Part shown: in pieces, positions 1 to 5,274 of the stretch
How the letters are laid out: the number at the start of each line of letters is the position of its first letter
Numbering within the stretch: the first letter of the stretch is position 1
The notes under the pieces: model-generated
The model's input: only the letters and a program-made list of their open reading frames with translations
Told to the model about the DNA's origin: nothing
The model's database searches: none
From: Thermomonas sp.
Lineage (GTDB): Bacteria > Pseudomonadota > Gammaproteobacteria > Xanthomonadales > Xanthomonadaceae
Assembly (NCBI GenBank): GCA_024711415.1
Contig: JANJSW010000302.1
Span: 1-5,274 of the forward strand
DNA: 5,274 nt
Reading direction: 5' to 3'
Made by a program: the position numbers and the translations under genes

Positions 1-1018
1 TCACCCGCGGCTCCGGCCAGCCCTTCAGTTCGAAGTGGTGGTGGATCGGCGCCATCCGGAACACGCGCTTGCCGGTGAGCTTGAAGCTGGCCACCTGGAT
101 CATCACCGACAACGTCTCGATGACGAAGATGCCGCCCATCAGCACCAGCACCAGTTCCTGGCGCACGATCACCGCGACAGTGCCGAGCACCGCGCCCAGC
201 GCCAGCGCTCCGATGTCGCCCATGAACACCATCGCCGGATAGGTGTTGAACCACAGGAAGCCCAGCCCCGCGCCGGCGATGGCCGCGCAGATGATGGTCA
301 GTTCGCCCGCGCCCGGCACCTGCGGGATCTGCAGGTAGCGCGAGAACTCGGCATGGCCCGAGACGTAGGCGAACACGCCCAGCGCGCAGGCCACCAGCAC
401 CGTCGGCATGATGGCAAGGCCGTCCAGGCCGTCGGTCAGGTTGACCGCGTTGGAAAAGCCGACGATCCAGAAGTAGGCGATGGCGACGAAGCCCACGCCC
501 GCCAGCGGCAGCGCGATCGACTTGAAGAACGGCACGTAGAAGGTGGTGGCTGCCGGCACGTCGGCGAAGGCGAACAGGTAGATGCCGGCGGCAAGGCCCA
601 GCAGCGACTGCAGCGCGTACTTGGTGCGCGAGCGCATGCCGTTGGGATCGCGCTTGACGATCTTGATCCAGTCGTCGGCCCAGCCGATGGCGCCGAAGCC
701 GACCATCACCACCAGCACCACCCACACGTACTTGTTGCGCAGGTCGCCCCACAGCAGCACCGATGCGGCCACCGTCGACAGGATCAGCGCGCCGCCCATG
801 GTCGGCGTGCCGGCCTTGGAGAAATGCGACTGCGGGCCGTCCTTGCGGATCGGCTGGCCGCCCTTGAGCGTGGCCAGGTAGCGGATCATCCGCGGCCCCC
901 ACCACAGCGACAGCGCCAGCGCGGTCAGCGCGCCGAGGATGGCGCGGAAGGTCAGGTAGTTGAACAGGTTGAAGTGCCCCTGCAACTGTTCCAGCCAGCG
1001 GGTGAGTTCAAGCAGCAT
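1..1018 (-). CDS. mraY: Phospho-N-acetylmuramoyl-pentapeptide-transferase MraY (3' end cut off by the window)
   Basis: MraY is an integral inner-membrane enzyme. It transfers phospho-MurNAc-pentapeptide from the UDP-linked precursor to undecaprenyl phosphate, giving lipid I and UMP. I translated 339 codons from the ATG at 1018-1016; the frame stays open to the left edge. Visible family motifs are the aspartate pair D115-D116 (GWADDWIKI), [13 protein letters not shown] at 190-202 with D196 and D199, [11 protein letters not shown] at 265-275 with catalytic-region D268, and the HHH triplet at 326-328 followed by [11 protein letters not shown]. About nine hydrophobic segments can be seen, near residues 24-40, 75-90, 97-114, 136-152, 168-188, 203-219, 240-257, 263-285 and 289-310. 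A tenth is expected in the missing part. E. coli MraY has 360 residues and continues about 22 residues past the same PRV, so only the last membrane segment is absent. The start overlaps the end of murF by 11 bp and has a good ribosome site. The tca at 1-3 is not an in-frame stop. Confidence 0.97.
   Translation of the reverse strand, partial: MLLELTRWLEQLQGHFNLFNYLTFRAILGALTALALSLWWGPRMIRYLATLKGGQPIRKDGPQSHFSKAGTPTMGGALILSTVAASVLLWGDLRNKYVWVVLVVMVGFGAIGWADDWIKIVKRDPNGMRSRTKYALQSLLGLAAGIYLFAFADVPAATTFYVPFFKSIALPLAGVGFVAIAYFWIVGFSNAVNLTDGLDGLAIMPTVLVACALGVFAYVSGHAEFSRYLQIPQVPGAGELTIICAAIAGAGLGFLWFNTYPAMVFMGDIGALALGAVLGTVAVIVRQELVLVLMGGIFVIETLSVMIQVASFKLTGKRVFRMAPIHHHFELKGWPEPRV
1008..1018 (-). 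other. 11-bp overlap of murF and mraY
   Basis: The mraY ATG (1018-1016) lies inside the last codons of murF, whose TGA is at 1010-1008. The end of murF reads GAT GCT GCT TGA and the ATG is offset by one base within it. This is a longer overlap than at the two upstream junctions. Confidence 0.9.
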
Positions 1019-2390
1019 CGGTGGTCTCCCCGTCGGGTCCGGCATCCCGCTGCAGCAGCGCGGTCACGATCCTGTCCATCGCGCTGCCGCGCGAGCCCTT
1101 CACCAGTACCGTGGTGCCGGCGTGCAGTTGCGTCCACAGCGCATCGGCCAGCGCGGCGTGCGAGGCATGCACGCTGCCGCCCTCGCCGAACGCGCGCGCG
1201 GCGTGCGCACTCAGCTCGCCGAGCGCGAACAGGCGGGCGATGCCGGCGACCCTGGCGCGGGTTCCGGCCTCGGCATGCAGCACGGCCTCGTCGGCGCCCA
1301 GTTCGCGCATGTCGCCCAGCACCAGCCAGGCCTCGCCGCCGCTTTCCGCCAGCGTGTCGATGGCCGCGGCCAGCGAACCCGGGTTGGCGTTGTAGCTGTC
1401 GTCCACCAGCACTGCGCCGCTGCGCAGGCGATGGCTGGCCAGCCGACCGGCCACGCCTTCCACCGCTTCCAGCCCGGCGCGGATCTGCGCCAGGCTGGCG
1501 CCCACCGCCAGCGCCATCGCCGCCGCGGCCAGCGCGTTGCGGACGTTGTGGCGGCCGGGCAGCGGCAGGGCGACGTCGACCTCGCCATCCGGCACCGACA
1601 GGGTGAAGCGCGATCCCTGCAGGCTGCCGTGGATGTCGCGCGCGCCGACCTCGGCCTCGGCTTCGATGCCGAAGCGGATCACCCGCACGCCGTGCAGCCG
1701 TTCGGCGAAATACAGCGCGAACGCATCGTCGGCATTCACCACCGCCACGCCGTCGGCCGGCAGCGCCTGGTAGATCGCGCCCTTGGTCTGGGCGACGCCG
1801 AGCAGGCTGCCCATCCGCTCCAGGTGCGCGGAGGCGACGTTGTTGACCAGCGCCACGTCCGGCCGCGCGATGGCGGTCAGGTAGGCGATGTCGCCGGGCT
1901 TGCCTGCACCCATCTCGTAGACCGCGAAGCGCGCATCGTCCGGCGCATCCAGCACCGCCAGCGGCAAGCCGATCTCGTTGTTGCGGTTGCCGGGATTGGC
2001 ATAGGCGCTGCCCAGCTGGCGCAGGATCGAATGCAGCAGGGTCTTGACCGTGGTCTTGCCGTTGCTGCCGGTCACCGCCAGCACCTTCGTCGTGCGCTCG
2101 CGCTGCACCGCCGCGGCCAGACTGGCCAGCGCACGCTCGGTATCGGCGACGACGATCTGCGGCAGGGCGACCTCCAGCGGGCGCGCCACCAGCGCCGCCA
2201 CGCAGCCGCCATCGGCAGCCGCCTGCACGTGGGCGTGGCCGTCGAAGTTTTCGCCCTTCAGCGCGACGAACAGTGCATCGCCGCCGGGCAGCGCGCGGGT
2301 GTCGGTGGCGATGGCGTCGACCGTGCGGTCGGCGCCGACCAGCCGACCACCGGTGGCCTGGGCGATCCAGGACAGCAGGCGCGGGGTCAT
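1008..2390 (-). CDS. murF: UDP-N-acetylmuramoyl-tripeptide--D-alanyl-D-alanine ligase MurF
   Basis: MurF is a cytoplasmic ATP-dependent Mur ligase. It joins D-Ala-D-Ala to UDP-MurNAc-tripeptide, completing the pentapeptide precursor that MraY uses next. The chosen start gives 460 residues, close to the 452 of E. coli MurF. The N-terminal substrate-binding domain covers roughly residues 1-100. The central ATPase domain has the P-loop TGSNGKTT at 107-114, [10 protein letters not shown] at 136-145, EMGAG at 159-163, [12 protein letters not shown] at 184-195 and QTKGA with K203, the likely carbamylated lysine. GRHNVRNA at 279-286 leads toward the C-terminal domain, which carries [10 protein letters not shown] at 330-339, LGDMRELG at 358-365 and VLVKGSRG at 428-435. 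The DDSYNANP and LGDM motifs separate MurF from MurE, MurC and MurD. The ATG at 2390 overlaps the murE stop as ATGA. An in-frame TTG at 2420 would add ten residues ([10 protein letters not shown]) that look unlike the family, so I rejected it. No motif is missing. Confidence 0.97.
   Translation of the reverse strand: MTPRLLSWIAQATGGRLVGADRTVDAIATDTRALPGGDALFVALKGENFDGHAHVQAAADGGCVAALVARPLEVALPQIVVADTERALASLAAAVQRERTTKVLAVTGSNGKTTVKTLLHSILRQLGSAYANPGNRNNEIGLPLAVLDAPDDARFAVYEMGAGKPGDIAYLTAIARPDVALVNNVASAHLERMGSLLGVAQTKGAIYQALPADGVAVVNADDAFALYFAERLHGVRVIRFGIEAEAEVGARDIHGSLQGSRFTLSVPDGEVDVALPLPGRHNVRNALAAAAMALAVGASLAQIRAGLEAVEGVAGRLASHRLRSGAVLVDDSYNANPGSLAAAIDTLAESGGEAWLVLGDMRELGADEAVLHAEAGTRARVAGIARLFALGELSAHAARAFGEGGSVHASHAALADALWTQLHAGTTVLVKGSRGSAMDRIVTALLQRDAGPDGETTDAA
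1026..1031 (-). promoter_or_regulatory. Ribosome binding site of mraY
   Basis: The minus strand reads GGGGAG seven bases before the mraY ATG, within the murF coding region. It is a good Shine-Dalgarno-like site and fixes the mraY start at 1018. Confidence 0.7.
2387..2390 (-). other. ATGA stop/start overlap of murE and murF
   Basis: The minus strand reads ATGA. The murF ATG is 2390-2388 and the murE TGA is 2389-2387. It is the same arrangement as between ftsI and murE, and it argues for the 460-residue form of MurF. Confidence 0.88.
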
Positions 2391-3871
2391 GCGCCACCGC
2401 CTTCGCGACGGCGCAGGCAATCGCGCGCCACCGCCGCGTCCTCGAACGGATGCTTCACCCCGCCCACGTCCTGGTAGGGCTCGTGACCCTTGCCGGCGAC
2501 CAGCACCACGTCGTCGGCGCCGGCGCCGGCAATCGCCTGCGCGATGGCGGCGGCGCGGTCGCGCTGCACCACCACTCGCGCAGGTTCGGCGAAGCCACTC
2601 AGGATGTCGGCGACGATGGTGTCGCCATCCTCGTTGCGCGGATTGTCATCGGTGACGATGACGCGGTCGGCCAGGCGCTCGGCGATGGCAGCCATCTGCG
2701 GGCGCTTGCCGGTATCGCGCTCGCCGCCGCAGCCGAACACGCAGGTCAGCGTGCCCGCGGTGTGCGCGCGCAGCGAGGCCAGCGCCTGCTCCAGCGCGTC
2801 GGGGGTGTGCGCGTAGTCCACCACCACCAGCGGCGCGCCGGCTTCGCCACCCAGCCGGTTCATGCGGCCATCGACCGGCAGCAGCTGCGACAGGGTGTCG
2901 GCAATCAGCGCCGGCGCCATGCCCATCGCGAACAGGGTGGTCGCCACGCCGAGCAGGTTGTCCACGTTGAAGCGGCCCAGCAGCGGCGAACGCACGGGAT
3001 GCGCCTGGCCGCCGGCGTGCAGCATGAAACGGATGCCGCTGCCGTCCAGCACCAGCTCTTCCGCGCGCACGCTGGCGCCGGCGGCGCCGCGCGAGGAGAA
3101 GCCCAGCGCGCGCACCTTGCCACCGACCGCGGCGAACAGCTCGCGGCCGAACGCATCGTCCAGGTTGACCGCCGCCGCGCGCAGGCCCGGCCAGTCGAAC
3201 AGGCGCGCCTTGGCGGCGCCGTAGCGGGCCATGTCGCCGTGGTAGTCAAGGTGGTCGCGGGTGAGGTTGGTGAACACCGCCACGTCGAAGTGCACGCCAT
3301 CCACGCGACCCTGGTCGAGCGCGTGCGAGGACACTTCCATCGCCACCGCCGAGGCGCCCTCGTCGCGCAGCTCGGCCAGCAGCGCGTGCATGCGCAGCAC
3401 CAGCGGGGTGGTGAAGCCGGTCGGCACGATCTTCGGATACACGCCGCTGCCCAGCGTGCCGACCGTGCCGGCCTTCTGCCCGCGCAGCGTCCACGCCTGC
3501 GCCAGCAGCTGCACGGTGGACGTCTTGCCGTTGGTGCCGGTCACGCCCACCGTGGCCATCGCCGCGCTGGGATGGCCGTGGAACGTGTCGGCCATCTTGC
3601 CCATGCGCGCACGCAGCCCGACCACCGGGATCGCATCGGCCGGCGCAGGCAGCTCGTCCGGGGCCGGCGGCTCAAACAGCACCGCGGCGGCGCCGGCCTC
3701 GCGGGCCACGTCGACGAAGTTCAGGCCGTGCGCGCCGAACCCGGCGATCGCCACGAACGCATCGCCCGGCTTCACCTCGCGGCTGTCCTGCACCAGCCCG
3801 GTGATGGCGAGGTCGGCGGACAGGCCTTCCAGTTCCGGCAGCAGTTCGCCCAGCAGCATGGCGCGGGTCAT
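2387..3871 (-). CDS. murE: UDP-N-acetylmuramoyl-L-alanyl-D-glutamate--2,6-diaminopimelate ligase MurE
   Basis: MurE is a cytoplasmic ATP-dependent ligase that adds the third residue of the peptidoglycan stem peptide. The product is 494 residues, against 495 in E. coli. The N-terminal UDP-binding domain (about 1-100) includes [17 protein letters not shown] at 25-41. The central domain has the P-loop TGTNGKTST at 111-119, TTP at 154-156, [11 protein letters not shown] at 179-189, [12 protein letters not shown] at 201-212 and K221 in [11 protein letters not shown], the expected carbamylated lysine. GRFNVDN at 299-305 and PVDGRMNRL at 332-340 mark the passage to the C-terminal domain. There, DDNPRNED at 408-415 contains the DNPR motif typical of meso-diaminopimelate-specific MurE, and GKGHE at 460-464 is also conserved. 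I therefore infer meso-DAP rather than L-lysine as substrate. The ATG at 3871 overlaps the ftsI stop by 4 bp and has a GAGGG ribosome site seven bases upstream. A second Met at residue 5 lacks comparable support. The gene ends in ATGA shared with murF and is not fused to it. Confidence 0.97.
   Translation of the reverse strand: MTRAMLLGELLPELEGLSADLAITGLVQDSREVKPGDAFVAIAGFGAHGLNFVDVAREAGAAAVLFEPPAPDELPAPADAIPVVGLRARMGKMADTFHGHPSAAMATVGVTGTNGKTSTVQLLAQAWTLRGQKAGTVGTLGSGVYPKIVPTGFTTPLVLRMHALLAELRDEGASAVAMEVSSHALDQGRVDGVHFDVAVFTNLTRDHLDYHGDMARYGAAKARLFDWPGLRAAAVNLDDAFGRELFAAVGGKVRALGFSSRGAAGASVRAEELVLDGSGIRFMLHAGGQAHPVRSPLLGRFNVDNLLGVATTLFAMGMAPALIADTLSQLLPVDGRMNRLGGEAGAPLVVVDYAHTPDALEQALASLRAHTAGTLTCVFGCGGERDTGKRPQMAAIAERLADRVIVTDDNPRNEDGDTIVADILSGFAEPARVVVQRDRAAAIAQAIAGAGADDVVLVAGKGHEPYQDVGGVKHPFEDAAVARDCLRRREGGGA
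2400..2404 (-). promoter_or_regulatory. Probable ribosome binding site of murF
   Basis: The minus strand reads GAAGG nine bases before the murF ATG, inside the end of murE. It is a partial Shine-Dalgarno match and the weakest of the three internal sites. Ribosomes terminating on murE may therefore contribute much of murF initiation (inference). Confidence 0.5.
3868..3871 (-). other. ATGA stop/start overlap of ftsI and murE
   Basis: The four bases read ATGA on the minus strand. The murE ATG occupies 3871-3869 and the ftsI TGA occupies 3870-3868. Such an overlap usually indicates translational coupling by re-initiation; coupling is an inference, while the overlap itself is read directly. Confidence 0.9.
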
Positions 3872-5274
3872 TGCAGCGCCCTCGCATTGGTGGCGGCGGA
3901 CGCCGCGGCGGCGGTGGCCGGCACAGGCAGCGCGCGGCCCTCGGCCTTCATGCGCTTGGCCTCGGCGGCGGCCTGCACGGCCAGCCAGGCATCGAGGTTG
4001 TCGGGCGAGACGTCCATCAGGCGCAGCGCGCCCTCCATCGTGTTGCGGAACACCGGACCGGCCACCACGCCGCCGTAATAGCCCTTGCGGGTCGGGTCGG
4101 GATCGTTCACCGCCACCACCATCGCGAAGCGCGGGTGTTCCACCGGCACCAGCCCGGCGAAGTAGCCGATGTAGCGGCGCGAATAGCCGCCGGCGCTGGC
4201 CTTGCGCGAAGTGCCGGTCTTGCCGGCCACGTGGTAGCCGAGGATCGCCGCCTGGGTGGCGGTGCCGCCCGGCTCGGTGACGGTCTGCATCATGTGCAGC
4301 ACCTGCTTGGCGATGCGCGCGTCCAGCACCCGCTTGGGCGGGTTGTGCTGGCCCTTGACGAAGCTGGGCTGGTGCAGCAGCCCGCCGTTGCCCAGCGCCG
4401 CGTAGGCGGTGGCGATCTGCAGCGGGGTGGCGCTGAGGCCGTAGCCGTAGCTCATCGTCTGCTTGCTGGTACCGCTCCAGCGGTCGGGCGTGGGGAACAG
4501 CCCGGCCGCTTCGCCCGGGAAGCCGCTGCCGGTGCGCTGGCCGTAGCCGAAGCGGCGCATGAAGGCATAGAACTGCGCATCGCTGAGCCGTTTGGCCACC
4601 AGCGAGGCACCGACGTTGGAGCTCTTGCGGATGATGCCGGTGGTATCCAGCACGCCGTAGTTGTGGGTGTCGGTGGTGCGGTAGCGGCCGTTGGCGATCC
4701 AGCCCGGATTGGTGTTGAACAGCGTCGCCGGCGTGATCACGCCGGCTTCCAGCCCCGCCGCCACGGTCAGCGGCTTCATCGTCGAGCCGGGCTCCAGCAG
4801 GTCGGTGACGGCGCGATTGCGGTGCGCGTCGCGCGGGCTGGTGCCCACCGCATTGGGGTTGAAGGTCGGCAGGTTGGCCATCGCCAGCACTTCGCCGGTG
4901 GCCACGTCCAGCACCACCGCCGAGCCGCTGCTGGCGCCGGTTTCGGCAATCGCGTTGCGCAGTTCGCGATGGGTCAGGTACTGGATGCGGCGGTCGATGC
5001 TGAGCGCCAGGTCGTGGCCCGGCTGCGCGGCGCGCACCAGGTCCACGTTCTCGACGATGCGGCCCTTGTTGTCGCGGATCACGCGCTTGGCGCCGGCGGT
5101 GCCGCGCAGCCAGTCGTCGAACGCCAGCTCCAGCCCTTCCTGGCCGCGATCGTCGATATTGGTGAAGCCCAGCACGTGCGCCAGCGCCTCGCCCTGCGGG
5201 TAGAAGCGGCGGTACTCGCGCTGGCTGGCCACGCCGGGGATGTCCAGCGCGAGGATGCTGGCGGCCTCGTCCGG
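3868..5274 (-). CDS. ftsI: Peptidoglycan D,D-transpeptidase FtsI / PBP3 (5' end cut off by the window)
   Basis: FtsI is the class B penicillin-binding protein of the divisome. It is anchored in the inner membrane and cross-links septal peptidoglycan in the periplasm. The window holds 468 residues, with the frame open to the right edge. Comparing the active-site serine with S307 of E. coli FtsI suggests about 140 residues are missing: the cytoplasmic tail, the membrane anchor and the start of the pedestal domain. Visible in order are the end of the pedestal domain ([23 protein letters not shown]) and the transpeptidase domain from about fragment residue 115. That domain has SxxK as S164-T-M-K167, SxN as S218-S-N220 and KTG at 352-354. 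The spacing between the motifs agrees with E. coli FtsI. A GTG at 5232 could be taken as a start, but conserved coding sequence ([14 protein letters not shown]) continues in frame upstream of it, so it is internal. The C-terminus is an alanine-rich tail of about 37 residues. The stop overlaps murE. Class B identity is certain; FtsI rather than another PBP2/3 paralogue rests on the dcw context and motif surroundings. Confidence 0.96.
   Translation of the reverse strand, partial: PDEAASILALDIPGVASQREYRRFYPQGEALAHVLGFTNIDDRGQEGLELAFDDWLRGTAGAKRVIRDNKGRIVENVDLVRAAQPGHDLALSIDRRIQYLTHRELRNAIAETGASSGSAVVLDVATGEVLAMANLPTFNPNAVGTSPRDAHRNRAVTDLLEPGSTMKPLTVAAGLEAGVITPATLFNTNPGWIANGRYRTTDTHNYGVLDTTGIIRKSSNVGASLVAKRLSDAQFYAFMRRFGYGQRTGSGFPGEAAGLFPTPDRWSGTSKQTMSYGYGLSATPLQIATAYAALGNGGLLHQPSFVKGQHNPPKRVLDARIAKQVLHMMQTVTEPGGTATQAAILGYHVAGKTGTSRKASAGGYSRRYIGYFAGLVPVEHPRFAMVVAVNDPDPTRKGYYGGVVAGPVFRNTMEGALRLMDVSPDNLDAWLAVQAAAEAKRMKAEGRALPVPATAAAASAATNARALQ
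3879..3883 (-). promoter_or_regulatory. Ribosome binding site of murE
   Basis: The minus strand reads GAGGG here, seven bases before the murE ATG and inside the last codons of ftsI. It supports the first Met as start over the Met at residue 5. Confidence 0.7.

Noticed and set aside
1..3. tca at the left edge, read as a TGA stop for mraY
   Set aside because: It is out of frame with the mraY ATG at 1018. The last complete codon is GTG at 4-2, and the family continues about 22 residues past this point.
271..330. Possible loss of hydrophobic core or a frameshift in the less conserved MraY loop around residues 220-240
   Set aside because: The frame is continuous, and the loop before the segment at 240-257 is naturally variable in the family. 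The motifs on both sides are intact and in register.
35..1606. A 523-codon open frame on the plus strand, antisense to mraY and part of murF
   Set aside because: It has the same His/Arg/Gln-rich shadow composition, shows no domain, and is fully explained by the GC-rich coding strand opposite.
960..2477. A 505-codon plus-strand frame and a 481-codon minus-strand frame (952-2397) across murF
   Set aside because: Both are out-of-frame readings of murF with Arg/Gly/Ala-rich, motif-free translations. The true frame carries every MurF motif.
2273..4078. A 601-codon open frame on the plus strand, antisense to murE and the end of ftsI
   Set aside because: Its translation is rich in His, Arg, Gln, Ala and Gly with no recognisable domain. 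It lies opposite a gene with intact motifs throughout. Long antisense frames are expected where third positions are nearly always G or C.
5230..5232. GTG as a possible ftsI start
   Set aside because: The frame remains open and conserved FtsI-like sequence continues upstream to the window edge. The membrane anchor and pedestal domain would be missing from a protein starting here.

Overview
The window is a stretch of a bacterial dcw (division and cell wall) cluster, read entirely on the minus strand. In transcription order, from right to left, it holds ftsI (5' end missing), murE, murF and mraY (3' end missing). The order ftsI-murE-murF-mraY is the classical one in proteobacteria. The sequence is strongly GC-rich with G/C at most third codon positions. 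MurE carries the DNPR signature of a meso-diaminopimelate-adding enzyme, so the host is a Gram-negative-type, DAP-containing bacterium. The protein character (MurE opening, FtsI with an alanine-rich tail, base composition) suggests a gammaproteobacterium of the Xanthomonadaceae/Lysobacteraceae group. That placement is a judgement from memory of the families, not from a search.

Layout from right to left: positions 5274-3868 encode the last 468 residues of FtsI (PBP3), with about 140 N-terminal residues outside the window. Positions 3871-2387 encode complete MurE (494 aa). Positions 2390-1008 encode complete MurF (460 aa). Positions 1018-1 encode the first 339 residues of MraY, and roughly 22 C-terminal residues lie beyond the left edge. 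There is no intergenic DNA. ftsI/murE and murE/murF overlap by ATGA (4 bp), and murF/mraY overlap by 11 bp. Each internal start has a purine-rich Shine-Dalgarno-like stretch inside the preceding gene.

How the genes work together: MurE adds meso-DAP to UDP-MurNAc-L-Ala-D-Glu, and MurF adds D-Ala-D-Ala to give UDP-MurNAc-pentapeptide. MraY then transfers phospho-MurNAc-pentapeptide to undecaprenyl phosphate, making lipid I. After lipid II is made and flipped by proteins encoded elsewhere, FtsI cross-links the septal peptidoglycan in the periplasm. All catalytic motifs that fall within the window are intact.

I saw no RNA gene, mobile element, CRISPR array, terminator or convincing promoter. I found no evidence of an undescribed system here: this is a conserved core region. 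The observations reported are small ones about gene coupling, start choice and the FtsI tail.
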